Below are positions 7,747-13,837 of a stretch of DNA of 13,837 nt, one piece after another (within the stretch, counting starts at the first letter, position 1; each line of letters begins with the position of its first letter). The translations under genes were made by a program, and so were the position numbers. The stretch comes from an uncultured Treponema sp. (GTDB lineage: Bacteria > Spirochaetota > Spirochaetia > Treponematales > Treponemataceae), in the NCBI GenBank assembly GCA_945833725.1, contig CAMAFU010000025.1, forward strand, positions 1 to 13,837, written 5' to 3'. Under the pieces are notes generated by a model. That model was not told the origin of the DNA. It saw only the letters and a list, made by a program, of their open reading frames with translations, and made no database searches.

Positions 7747-8583
7747 CTATTCTTCTGATTCACCAAGATATGCAGCAACAACTACAGGATCGGACTGAAT
7801 TTTTTCGGGAGTTCCATGAGCAATAAGGGCACCAAAATTCAAAACATAAATTCTGTCGGAAATATCCATTACCAGATCCATGTGATGTTCAATCATAAAA
7901 ACAGTAAGTTTAAATTCATCCCTAATGCGCCGTATAAATTCCGTTAATTCTATAGTTTCCTGAGGATTCATTCCTGCTGCCGGTTCATCCAGCAGAAGAA
8001 GCGCTGGTTTTGTAGCAAGAGCCCGGGCAATTTCCAGTCGCCGCTGAAGACCGTAAGGAAGAGAAGTACATTTTTCGTTACGAACTTCATAAAGTCCAAG
8101 AATTTTAAGAAGCCGTTCTGTTTCAAGTCTCTGTTCTTTTTCTTCCCGGTAATTAAGTCTGAACATTGCCGAAAGAAAATTACTTGTTCTGCGCAAATGC
8201 ATTGCAATAAGAACATTGTCAAAAACACTCTGACTTTTCCAAAGACGGATATTCTGAAAAGTTCTTGCAATGCCAAGTTTAGTAATTTTGTCGGGAGATG
8301 GCTCTAAACGAGAATGATACTCACCATTCTGACTTCCGGCATAAAGTTTTTTCATTTTTCCATGAGGAAAATTTTCTACGATTTTTTTGCCGTTAAAGTA
8401 AACGGCTCCGTTAGTAGGCGCATAAACTCCCGTAACAACATTGAAGGCAGTAGTTTTTCCAGCCCCGTTAGGACCTATAAGCGAAACTATTTCACCTTTG
8501 TTTACTTCAAGGTTTAAGGAATTTACAGCAACCACACCACCAAACTGCATGGTTACATTTTCCAGCCTTAAAACATTTTCCAT
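7747..8583 (-). CDS. livG: branched-chain amino acid ABC transporter ATPase LivG
   Basis: The second ATPase of the importer. Walker A GPNGAGKTT is at 37-45, the LivG motif LGIARTFQNIRLW at 103-115, and the signature LPYGLQRRLEIARALA at 175-190. Walker B ALLLLDEPAAGMNP is at 194-207, and the switch histidine is in IEHHMD at 231-236. The C-terminal ending AYLGE is typical of the LivG/F group. At 278 residues it is about 20-25 longer than usual, the excess lying at about 70-98 between the strand after Walker A and LGIARTFQ. That stretch is charged and ends in PSPDKITKLG. ATG 8583 has CGGGGTG about 5 nt upstream and follows the livM stop by 18 nt. The extra loop falls in the region that faces the permease in ABC ATPases (inference), but every catalytic motif is intact. 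Confidence 0.95.
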   Translation of the reverse strand: MENVLRLENVTMQFGGVVAVNSLNLEVNKGEIVSLIGPNGAGKTTAFNVVTGVYAPTNGAVYFNGKKIVENFPHGKMKKLYAGSQNGEYHSRLEPSPDKITKLGIARTFQNIRLWKSQSVFDNVLIAMHLRRTSNFLSAMFRLNYREEKEQRLETERLLKILGLYEVRNEKCTSLPYGLQRRLEIARALATKPALLLLDEPAAGMNPQETIELTEFIRRIRDEFKLTVFMIEHHMDLVMDISDRIYVLNFGALIAHGTPEKIQSDPVVVAAYLGESEE

Positions 8584-8601
8584 ATAAGCACCCCGAAAAA
8601 A

Positions 8602-9714
8602 TTAAGAATCAGCACCGCTTTTTTCCGCAATTTCAGCAGGTTCAATTTTTTTATGTTTTTTTAGTATTTTTTTGAAAAAATTCAAAAATGACTGCACGGA
8701 AAATTCATTTTCACCCATAATGCCCTTCTGGTAAAAAAGAACAATACACATAATGGCCACAGAAAAAACAACTTTTCTGAATCCAGGTCTAAGAAGAGGA
8801 ACTGTAAACGAACCGATTTGAACAGTTCTGTCCAAAAAACGCAGCCACCATTCAGAACAGGCAATAAACAGGAAAGAGGAAATGCAGCTTCCAGTAACAG
8901 ACCCCATTCCCCCAATAACAACAATAAGCAAAATTTCGTATGTAAGAGCAGATTTAAACTGACTTGCCTGAATCGTAGTCTGAAACATAGCCAGAAGCGC
9001 ACCGGAAATTCCTGCAAAAAATGAACTTATTACAAACGAAAGCCTTTTATGCTTTGCAAGGTTAATTCCCATAGCTTCCGCTGCAATTTCATCATCCCTT
9101 ATAGCCTTAAAAGCCCGGCCGTAAGTTGAATTAATAAGAAGAACAATAAGGGCTATACAGACAGCACAAACGGCAAAATAAAAAAGACAGCTTTGAAATA
9201 CAGGATATTTTCTTAAAAGGTTTGAGCCGTTTGTAATGGCACCAAGTTCATCCCACTGAAAAATTGCCCGTATAATTTCTGCAAACCCCAAAGTTGCAAT
9301 GGCAAGGTAATCGGATTTTAAATGAAGAACAGGAAGACCTATAAGCCATGCAAAAAAAGCTGCCACAAGACCTGCAAGTACAAGGGCAACAATAACAGGC
9401 AGCGTAAACTGAATAAGACCTCCGTTAAAATACTGGTAAACCTGAGGTCGTGCAGAAACAGGAATTGTAAACACAGCATAAGTATATGCACCTAAAAGCA
9501 TAAAACCAGCCTGCCCCAAACTAAAAAGCCCGGTAAATCCGTTAAGAAGGTTCATACTTACTGCAACAAGAGAATAAATTGCACCCTTTTTTAAAACTGT
9601 AAAAAGAATAGAAGTTTTTGGTAAAACAGCTTCAAGAACAGCAAGAATTACAAATAAAAAAGCCAGAAGGCAAAAACCGGCAACAAGATTTCTGTGTTTT
9701 TTTAAATTCAACAT
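8602..9714 (-). CDS. livM: branched-chain amino acid ABC transporter permease LivM
   Basis: One of the paired inner-membrane permeases of the importer. Hydrophobic segments recur along the protein, beginning with a helix at about residues 10-30. The N-terminal region has MNLLNGFTGLFSLGQAGFML, typical of LivM. The cytoplasmic loop that docks on the ATPase is RAFKAIRDDEIAAEAMGI (200-217), and VVIGGMGSVTG lies further on. After the last helix there is a hydrophilic, lysine-rich tail of about 37 residues (from GENEFS), longer than in many relatives. The start is uncertain. ATG 9714 follows GGGAAAAGCT and is preferred. ATG 9726 has no ribosome binding sequence. TTG 9765 or GTG 9762 inside the end of livH follow CAGG at 5-8 nt and would give up to 387 residues with a 29-nt overlap. 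The end of the gene is certain. Confidence 0.92.
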   Translation of the reverse strand: MLNLKKHRNLVAGFCLLAFLFVILAVLEAVLPKTSILFTVLKKGAIYSLVAVSMNLLNGFTGLFSLGQAGFMLLGAYTYAVFTIPVSARPQVYQYFNGGLIQFTLPVIVALVLAGLVAAFFAWLIGLPVLHLKSDYLAIATLGFAEIIRAIFQWDELGAITNGSNLLRKYPVFQSCLFYFAVCAVCIALIVLLINSTYGRAFKAIRDDEIAAEAMGINLAKHKRLSFVISSFFAGISGALLAMFQTTIQASQFKSALTYEILLIVVIGGMGSVTGSCISSFLFIACSEWWLRFLDRTVQIGSFTVPLLRPGFRKVVFSVAIMCIVLFYQKGIMGENEFSVQSFLNFFKKILKKHKKIEPAEIAEKSGADS

Positions 9715-9736
9715 AGCTTTTCCCATAAAAATAGAA

Positions 9737-10621
9737 TTAAACTTTATCAGTCTGTTTTTCACCAAAAAGACCTGTAGGAATAAACATTAAAACGGCAATA
9801 AGAAGAACAAAAGTAAAAGCATCGCTGAAAGTTGTCCAGCCAATGCCCTTTATAATATTTTCGCATATACCGATTAAAAAGGCACCTATTACAGCACCGG
9901 GAATAGAACCGATTCCCCCGAAAACAGCGGCAACAAACGCTTTAAGTCCAGGCATTCCGCCTACAGTTGGCGTTACTCCCGGATAATTTGAAAAAAACAA
10001 AATTGAGCCTACAGCCGCAAGAAAAGAACCAATTACGAAAGTCATGCTTATTACGCTGTCAATTTTTATTCCCATAAGCTGTGCAGTTTCAAAATCTTTG
10101 GAAACAGCCCTCATTGCCATACCGATTTTTGTATGCTTAATAAGAAGAACAAGAACAACAACAAGAAAAACCGTTAAAAAAGGAGTAACAACAGTAACCC
10201 GTTTTGTAATTGCACCGGCAATAGTAATTGAATCCGATATCCAGGGAATAACAGGATATTTTTTTAAAAGTCCGCCAGTAACATAAAGGGCAACATTCTG
10301 CAAAAGATACGACATACCAATAGCAGAAATCATAATTGACATTCTGGGAGCGGAACGAAGGGGCTTATAGGCAACTCTTTCCACGGCAAACCCCAGCAAA
10401 ACAGTAAGGACAACCGTAAACGGAATGGAAATCCACAAAGGCATAACAGAGTATGAATAAATCATAATCAACCCGGCAGCCATAAAAACATCACCGTGAG
10501 CAAAGTTAATAAGCCTTAAGATTCCATAAACCATAGTGTAACCTATGGCAATAAGCGCATACTGTCCACCAGTACTTATACCGGCCAGAAGATAAGGCAA
10601 GTTACTTTTAACAAAATCCAT
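9737..10621 (-). CDS. livH: branched-chain amino acid ABC transporter permease LivH
   Basis: The other inner-membrane permease of the importer, pairing with LivM. Its 294 residues are the usual length. The N-terminal GGQYALIAIGYTMVYGILRL and INFAHGDVFM (18-47) are signature LivH sequence. Further hydrophobic helices follow, then the ATPase-docking loop RAVSKDFETAQLMGI (171-185). The last third has GLKAFVAAVFGGIGSIPGAV, equally typical. ATG 10621 is preceded by AGGA with about 8 nt spacing. livH follows livK at a distance of 266 nt that is packed with stem-loops, whereas all downstream junctions are tight. Its expression may therefore be set partly by readthrough of that region. The relation to LivM is clear from the conserved loop, and confusion with it is excluded by the N-terminal motif. 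Confidence 0.95.
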   Translation of the reverse strand: MDFVKSNLPYLLAGISTGGQYALIAIGYTMVYGILRLINFAHGDVFMAAGLIMIYSYSVMPLWISIPFTVVLTVLLGFAVERVAYKPLRSAPRMSIMISAIGMSYLLQNVALYVTGGLLKKYPVIPWISDSITIAGAITKRVTVVTPFLTVFLVVVLVLLIKHTKIGMAMRAVSKDFETAQLMGIKIDSVISMTFVIGSFLAAVGSILFFSNYPGVTPTVGGMPGLKAFVAAVFGGIGSIPGAVIGAFLIGICENIIKGIGWTTFSDAFTFVLLIAVLMFIPTGLFGEKQTDKV

Positions 10622-10663
10622 TTTTTATTCCTGAAAAAAAAGATAAAAAGAAAAATATAAAAA

Positions 10664-10700
10664 CCTGATTTACAGGCAAAAAATTCAGATGAACACCTGA
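10664..10700 (-). terminator. two small U-tailed hairpins before livH (attenuator-like)
   Basis: On the minus strand, TCAGGTGTTCATCTGA (10700-10685, 6-bp stem with one G-U pair) is followed by ATTTTTT. Then CCTG-TAAAT-CAGG (10676-10664) is followed by TTTTTATATTTTTC. A 9-bp word ACCTGATTT is repeated directly at 10663-10671 and 10695-10703, so the arms could also pair with each other. The stems are short, so termination would be partial at best. The first hairpin is also flanked by T's on the plus strand. Confidence 0.4.
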
Positions 10701-10741
10701 TTTTTCTAAAACAAAAAAAGCAGGTATTAACCCGATTTTTT

Positions 10742-10826
10742 AGGCTGTGCCCCCGCGGTGCGGGGTCGCTATGTTCAGGGTTCCGCTTTCGCTCCATCGG
10801 GGCAAAGCCCCGACGCCTCCGGCGCC
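10742..10826. repeat. GC-rich multi-hairpin intergenic element
   Basis: About 85 bp of strongly GC-rich sequence in an AT-rich setting. It contains three perfect hairpins: CCCCGC-GGT-GCGGGG (10751-10765), TCGGGGC-AAA-GCCCCGA (10797-10813) and CGCC-TCC-GGCG (10814-10824). Base composition unlike its neighbours, dense symmetry and an intergenic position suggest an interspersed REP-like element. Two words on its minus strand, GGAGCGAA (10795-10788) and CCCTGAACATAGCG (10780-10767), recur in similar form and order in the element at the right end of the window. Copy number in the genome cannot be judged from one window. Confidence 0.6.
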
Positions 10827-10841
10827 CTTACCAGCGCTCAC

Positions 10842-10870
10842 AGGTTCTCCTGAAAAAAACAGGAGAACCT
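10842..10870 (-). promoter_or_regulatory. perfect 11-bp stem-loop after livK
   Basis: Arms AGGTTCTCCTG (10842-10852) and CAGGAGAACCT (10860-10870) enclose a loop of seven A (seven U in the livK mRNA). The stem starts 17 nt after the livK stop. No U-tract follows it on the minus strand, so it is a poor intrinsic terminator but a good candidate for a 3'-end stabiliser of livK mRNA. Confidence 0.55.
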
Positions 10871-10887
10871 AAGGCTTTACAAAAAAA

Positions 10888-12057
10888 TTATTTTACGCTC
10901 TGCTGAGCAACAAATTTCCATTTTCCAGTTGAAACATCAACTTTTTTAATAAATGCAACATCACGAACGGCATCGCCAGTTTCGTTGAAAGAAATTGAAC
11001 CGGAAACACCTTTATATGTTGTTTTTGGCAGGGCAGCCTTTACATCTTCGCTTTTTGTACTTCCTGCAAGTTTTAAAGCTTCCAGAGCAGTATAGTAAGC
11101 ATCGAATCCCATGGCAGAAACAGCAGCAATTTCATCGTCGCCGCCATTGTTTGTTTTTGCAGTAGAATTTGTATTAAGGTAATTTCTGAATCCGTCTACA
11201 AATTCAACAACCTGACTGTCGGTAGAACCTTCAACAAAGAATGTTGTAACATAAATTCCAAGGTCTGTACCTTTTGCAGAAGCAAGAATAACATTGGAAT
11301 CCCATGTATCAGATGCAAGAATAGGAATTGAAAGTTTCTGTGTATTTGCCTGTTCAATAATAAGGGCAGCAGCTTCGATAGATGTAGGTGCAAAGAAAAC
11401 ATCAGCACCGCAGTTTTTTGCATTTGCAACATAAGCGGCAAAATCACTTGTTCCGTCCGGGAAAGTTTCGTAAACAACATCAATACCAAACTTTTCGCAG
11501 GCTTCCTTAAAGTAATTGCAAAGACCTACAGAGTAGTCATCTCCAAGTTTTGCAAGAGCGTAAGCCTTTTTTGCATTAAATTCTTCTTTTGCAAGATTTG
11601 CATGAACAGAACCCTGGAACGGATCAAGGAAACAGATACGGAAATAATGATCGTTACCTTCCGTAACCTGTGGATTTGTACATGTAATACCGATAGCAGG
11701 AACAGAAGCACTGGCAAAAGTATCGGAAGCAGCAATAGAAACACCTGAACCATAAGAACCTAAAACAACAGAAACACCTTTTGAAATAAGTTCAGAAGCA
11801 GCCGTAACAGCCTTATCGTTGGAGGATTCGTTATCAACGATTTCCAGCTTTACATTGTATTCAGTACCGCCGATAACAACTTTAGGAGTAATGCTGTTTG
11901 CATACTGCACGCCTAAAGTTTCCTGTTTACCTCCGGCACCATTATCGCCAGAAGCCGGTTCATATACACCGATTTTAACTGTAGGGGCAGAACCGCCGCA
12001 GCTCATAAAAAACGCAGCAGCCATTAAAGCTGCACAGGAAATAAATGTTTTTTTCAT
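10888..12057 (-). CDS. livK: branched-chain amino acid ABC transporter substrate-binding lipoprotein
   Basis: Periplasmic receptor of the importer, a type I periplasmic binding fold of the Leu/Ile/Val-binding class. The first 20 residues are a lipoprotein signal peptide: MKKTF, a hydrophobic core, and FFMSC with C20 as the likely lipidated residue. That lipobox is loose by enterobacterial standards but acceptable for spirochaetes. The mature part opens with VKIGVYEPASGDNGAGG. It continues with DNESSNDKAVTAASELISK and GVSVVLGSYGSG, the usual ligand-binding region, and CTNPQVTEGNDHYFR. Start: GTG 12072 would add five residues, but GAGG (about 12069) lies about 9 nt before ATG 12057 and inside the longer version, so ATG 12057 is chosen (389 aa). 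A strong promoter lies just upstream. Substrate is inferred from family; relatives also bind other amino acids, amides or urea. Confidence 0.94.
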   Translation of the reverse strand: MKKTFISCAALMAAAFFMSCGGSAPTVKIGVYEPASGDNGAGGKQETLGVQYANSITPKVVIGGTEYNVKLEIVDNESSNDKAVTAASELISKGVSVVLGSYGSGVSIAASDTFASASVPAIGITCTNPQVTEGNDHYFRICFLDPFQGSVHANLAKEEFNAKKAYALAKLGDDYSVGLCNYFKEACEKFGIDVVYETFPDGTSDFAAYVANAKNCGADVFFAPTSIEAAALIIEQANTQKLSIPILASDTWDSNVILASAKGTDLGIYVTTFFVEGSTDSQVVEFVDGFRNYLNTNSTAKTNNGGDDEIAAVSAMGFDAYYTALEALKLAGSTKSEDVKAALPKTTYKGVSGSISFNETGDAVRDVAFIKKVDVSTGKWKFVAQQSVK

Positions 12058-12090
12058 TTGTTTTAACCTCACTTTAAAACATTTCTTTCA

Positions 12091-12119
12091 ATTATATTCT
12101 CAAAAATACCCTTTATCAA
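12091..12119 (-). promoter_or_regulatory. livK operon promoter
   Basis: Minus-strand TTGATA (12119-12114, 5 of 6 to the -35 consensus), a 17-nt spacer, and a perfect TATAAT (12096-12091). Predicted transcription starts near 12084, giving a leader of about 27 nt to ATG 12057. This is the best promoter match in the window and fits a highly expressed binding-protein gene. I see no clear operator beside it. Confidence 0.8.
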
Positions 12120-12201
12120 TAAAAAATTTTCACGCCGGTTTTTCAGAAAAAATCATGAAACCAGCAGAAAAATAACTTGACAAAACCTAAAAAAAACTGG
12201 T

Positions 12202-12237
12202 GCAAAAAAAAAGCAGTCTTAAAGACCGCTTTTTTTA
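12202..12237 (-). terminator. argG rho-independent terminator
   Basis: Just after the argG stop, the minus strand reads AGCGGTCTT-TA-AGACTGCT (12230-12212), a stem of eight pairs including one G-U. It is preceded by seven A and followed by a run of nine T. This is a classic intrinsic terminator and separates argG from the livK promoter. The mirrored A/T flanks could also work on the plus strand, but no plus-strand gene is present. Confidence 0.85.
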
Positions 12238-12239
12238 AA

Positions 12240-13502
12240 TTACTCTGTAGGGCGTTTTTTCAGCTCTTTGCTGGAGGCAACAGCCCTTCCCTGACCAGTT
12301 TTCTGTTCCATCATTGCACGAACTTTTAATGGAAGACCAAACAGAGTTATAAAGCCCTGTGCATCCTTATGATTGTAAAGTTCACCTGTAGTAAATGAAG
12401 CAATGTCTTCGTTGTAAAGACTAAACTGAGAAGAAGAACCGGCAGCACGAATCTGACCTTTAACAAGTTTTACTTTTGTCCAGCCTGTAACATTTTCCTG
12501 AGTTTTATCTACAAAGGCCATAAGGGCATCGTAAAGAGGTGTAAAAACCTTTCCGTCGTAAATAAGTTCACCTAAGCGGAGAGAAACCTGCTGTTTATAA
12601 TGATATGTATCCCGGTCAAGACAAATATGGTCCATCATTCTGTGGGCAAAATAAAGGATAGATCCGCCTGGAGTTTCGTATACACCGCGGCTTTTCATGC
12701 CGACACAGCGGTTTTCGCAAATGTCAACAAGACCAACACCGTTGCGTCCGCCAATTTCGTTAAGTTTTTCCATTAACTCAAGGCCAGACATTTTTTTACC
12801 GTTTAAGGAAACAGGAATTCCTTTTTCCCATTCAATAGTAACATACTCACCGTCTCCGGCACTTTCAGGAACAACAGTATTTTTAAGCATGTGGGCATAG
12901 TTAGGTTCATTTTCTGTTTTTTCCAGTTCCAGACCTTCGTGGCTTATGTGCCAGATGTTTTCGTCTCTGGAATAAGACTGGTCTTTTTTCATAGGAACTT
13001 CAAGACCACGGTCTTCAAGGAATTTAATTTCTGCATCCCGGCTGTCCATGTTCCATTTTTCGTCCCGCCAGGCGGCAATTACTTTTAAATCCGGAGCAAA
13101 AGCCTTTATGGCAAGTTCAAAACGAACCTGATCATTTCCTTTGCCTGTTGCACCATGACATATTGCAGCAGCTCCTTCCTGTCTTGCATATTCTACAAGG
13201 ATTTTTCCGATTAAAGGACGGGCTGTAGATGTACCCAAAAGATACTCGTCTTCGTAAACGGCATTTGCCTTTACTGCCGGCCATACATATTCTTCGATAT
13301 ATTCATTGCGGGCATCTACTACATAACAGGCAGATGCTCCTGTTTTTAATGCACGGCTTTTTATTGCATTCCAGTCGTCTCCCTGACCTACATCGATACA
13401 AACTGCAATTACATCATAATCGTAGTTTTCCTTTAACCAAGGAATGATAACTGTTGTATCCAATCCGCCGGAATAAGCCAAAACAACCTTTTCTTTAGCC
13501 AT
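12240..13502 (-). CDS. argG: argininosuccinate synthase
   Basis: Joins citrulline and aspartate using ATP to make argininosuccinate, the penultimate step of arginine synthesis, in the cytoplasm. The 420 residues match the family (about 400-450). The N-type ATP pyrophosphatase loop is AYSGGLDTT (9-17). The citrulline/aspartate-binding segments are GTSTARPLIGK (90-100) and HGATGKGNDQVRFE (116-129). Further conserved blocks are NIWHISHEG and SRGVYETPGG. ATG 13502 is preceded by GGGAG at about 6 nt spacing. It is a single-gene unit: it has its own promoter with an ARG-box-like site and leader hairpin, and is closed by a strong terminator. No argH or other arginine gene is in view. Nothing is missing from the active site. 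Confidence 0.98.
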   Translation of the reverse strand: MAKEKVVLAYSGGLDTTVIIPWLKENYDYDVIAVCIDVGQGDDWNAIKSRALKTGASACYVVDARNEYIEEYVWPAVKANAVYEDEYLLGTSTARPLIGKILVEYARQEGAAAICHGATGKGNDQVRFELAIKAFAPDLKVIAAWRDEKWNMDSRDAEIKFLEDRGLEVPMKKDQSYSRDENIWHISHEGLELEKTENEPNYAHMLKNTVVPESAGDGEYVTIEWEKGIPVSLNGKKMSGLELMEKLNEIGGRNGVGLVDICENRCVGMKSRGVYETPGGSILYFAHRMMDHICLDRDTYHYKQQVSLRLGELIYDGKVFTPLYDALMAFVDKTQENVTGWTKVKLVKGQIRAAGSSSQFSLYNEDIASFTTGELYNHKDAQGFITLFGLPLKVRAMMEQKTGQGRAVASSKELKKRPTE

Positions 13503-13514
13503 TTTAATCTCCCA

Positions 13515-13539
13515 AAGATAAACAAACGCGTTTTATCTT
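13515..13539 (-). promoter_or_regulatory. argG leader stem-loop next to the ribosome binding site
   Basis: Perfect 8-bp arms AAGATAAA (13515-13522) and TTTATCTT (13532-13539) enclose a 9-nt loop containing ACGCGT. In the argG mRNA the stem ends directly before TGGGAG, the ribosome binding site. It lies almost at the predicted 5' end and may protect the message or affect ribosome access. Confidence 0.45.
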
Positions 13540-13552
13540 CAATTCTTGTATA

Positions 13553-13582
13553 TTTATACTTTAATTCTAGTAATTATTGCAA
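13553..13582 (-). promoter_or_regulatory. candidate argG promoter
   Basis: Minus-strand TTGCAA (13582-13577, 4 of 6 to the -35) and TATAAA (13558-13553, 5 of 6 to the -10) with an 18-nt spacer. Predicted transcription starts near 13546, a leader of about 44 nt. The -35 is contained in the ARG-box-like palindrome. Confidence 0.55.
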
Positions 13583-13593
13583 ATTTATGCAAT
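13576..13593. promoter_or_regulatory. ARG-box-like operator upstream of argG
   Basis: The 18-bp site reads ATTGCATAAATTTGCAAT on the minus strand: perfect 6-bp arms ATTGCA/TGCAAT around an AT-only centre. Aligned with the E. coli ArgR box (wnTGAATwwwwATTCAnw), it matches except for positions 5 and 14, which change as a symmetric pair, and position 12. It covers the -35 of the argG promoter, where an ArgR/AhrC-type repressor would block polymerase. No regulator gene is in the window. Confidence 0.5.
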
Positions 13594-13619
13594 ATATATC
13601 CGCTTCGTTTTCAGGGCTG

Positions 13620-13837
13620 CCGCATTATAAATTGATGAGAAAAATTGGGGCGCGAAGGAGCGAATGATCAGGGCAAAAACATCCTGATTTAAGGTTTATT
13701 ACAAACTTTGAAAACGGCTGAGTCAAGGCCCTGAGCGATAGCGTGCCTTGACCAGACGTATTGTGGATGGTGCGCAAGCACCATTTATATAAATTCCCAT
13801 GCCACAATCAGCATGTAGTGCTAATAGCACGGTTTTG
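13620..13837. repeat. hairpin-rich repeat-like region, no gene supported
   Basis: Stretch upstream of argG with at least five inverted repeats. These are ATCAGG/CCTGAT (13667-13688), GTCAAGGC/GCCTTGAC (13722-13752), ATGGTGC-GCAA-GCACCAT (13767-13784), ATTGTGG/CCACAAT (13760-13766 with 13802-13808, enclosing the previous one) and GTGCT-AAT-AGCAC (13818-13830). GGAGCGAA (13657-13664) and CCCTGAGCGATAGCG (13729-13743) echo words in the GC-rich element near 10742-10826. It may be an interspersed repeat or part of a structured RNA that continues past the window edge. A 60-codon frame on the minus strand (13625-13807) runs straight through the hairpins and is not accepted as a gene. Confidence 0.55.

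Noticed and set aside
10576..10797. 73-codon minus-strand frame over the livK-livH gap
   Set aside because: It begins inside the GC-rich hairpin element and runs into livH in another frame; its composition reflects the repeat and an A-tract spacer rather than a protein.
12058..12072. GTG start five codons upstream for livK
   Set aside because: The ribosome binding site GAGG would lie inside the coding sequence; ATG 12057 has it at correct spacing and begins a normal signal peptide.
13625..13807. 60-codon minus-strand frame in the right-edge region
   Set aside because: It passes straight through several perfect inverted repeats, has no recognisable family and no good ribosome binding site; more likely repeat DNA.
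13620..13837. CRISPR array or tRNA
   Set aside because: The repeats are inverted, not regularly spaced direct repeats, and no cloverleaf with anticodon and T-arm can be drawn.

Overview
The window looks like chromosomal DNA of a Treponema-type spirochaete. It is AT-rich, with A- and T-tracts between genes. It encodes a long, divergent FliG paralogue of the kind spirochaetes carry beside their canonical FliG, and a binding lipoprotein with a loose, spirochaete-like lipobox. This assignment is inference from gene content; no rRNA or other marker gene is present. All nine supported genes lie on the minus strand, so transcription runs from right to left.

From right to left: a hairpin-rich, repeat-like stretch (about 13620-13837) carries no convincing gene. 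Next is argG (argininosuccinate synthase), with a candidate ARG-box operator over its -35 and a rho-independent terminator after its stop. A near-consensus promoter then starts a branched-chain-amino-acid-type (HAAT family) ABC importer: livK lipoprotein, livH and livM permeases, livG and livF ATPases. livK and livH are separated by 266 bp holding a perfect 11-bp hairpin, a GC-rich multi-hairpin island and two small U-tailed hairpins. Such an arrangement usually gives more binding protein than membrane subunits.

The run continues without a visible terminator. The fliG-type gene follows livF after 3 bases. A presequence-protease-type M16C metallopeptidase gene overlaps the fliG end by 23 bases, and a 73-codon gene of unknown function lies 42 bases beyond. 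Then comes a separate gene for a tocopherol-cyclase-like (lipocalin-fold) protein. Its ribosome binding site can be masked by an upstream inverted repeat when transcription reads through. Last is guaA (GMP synthase), truncated by the window edge.

Functionally this is mostly housekeeping: nucleotide and arginine biosynthesis, amino-acid import and peptide degradation. The oddities are a motility gene and a peptidase inside an importer operon, and several RNA-level control candidates. I see no CRISPR array, insertion sequence, phage gene, tRNA or defence system, and no clear evidence of an undescribed multi-gene system.
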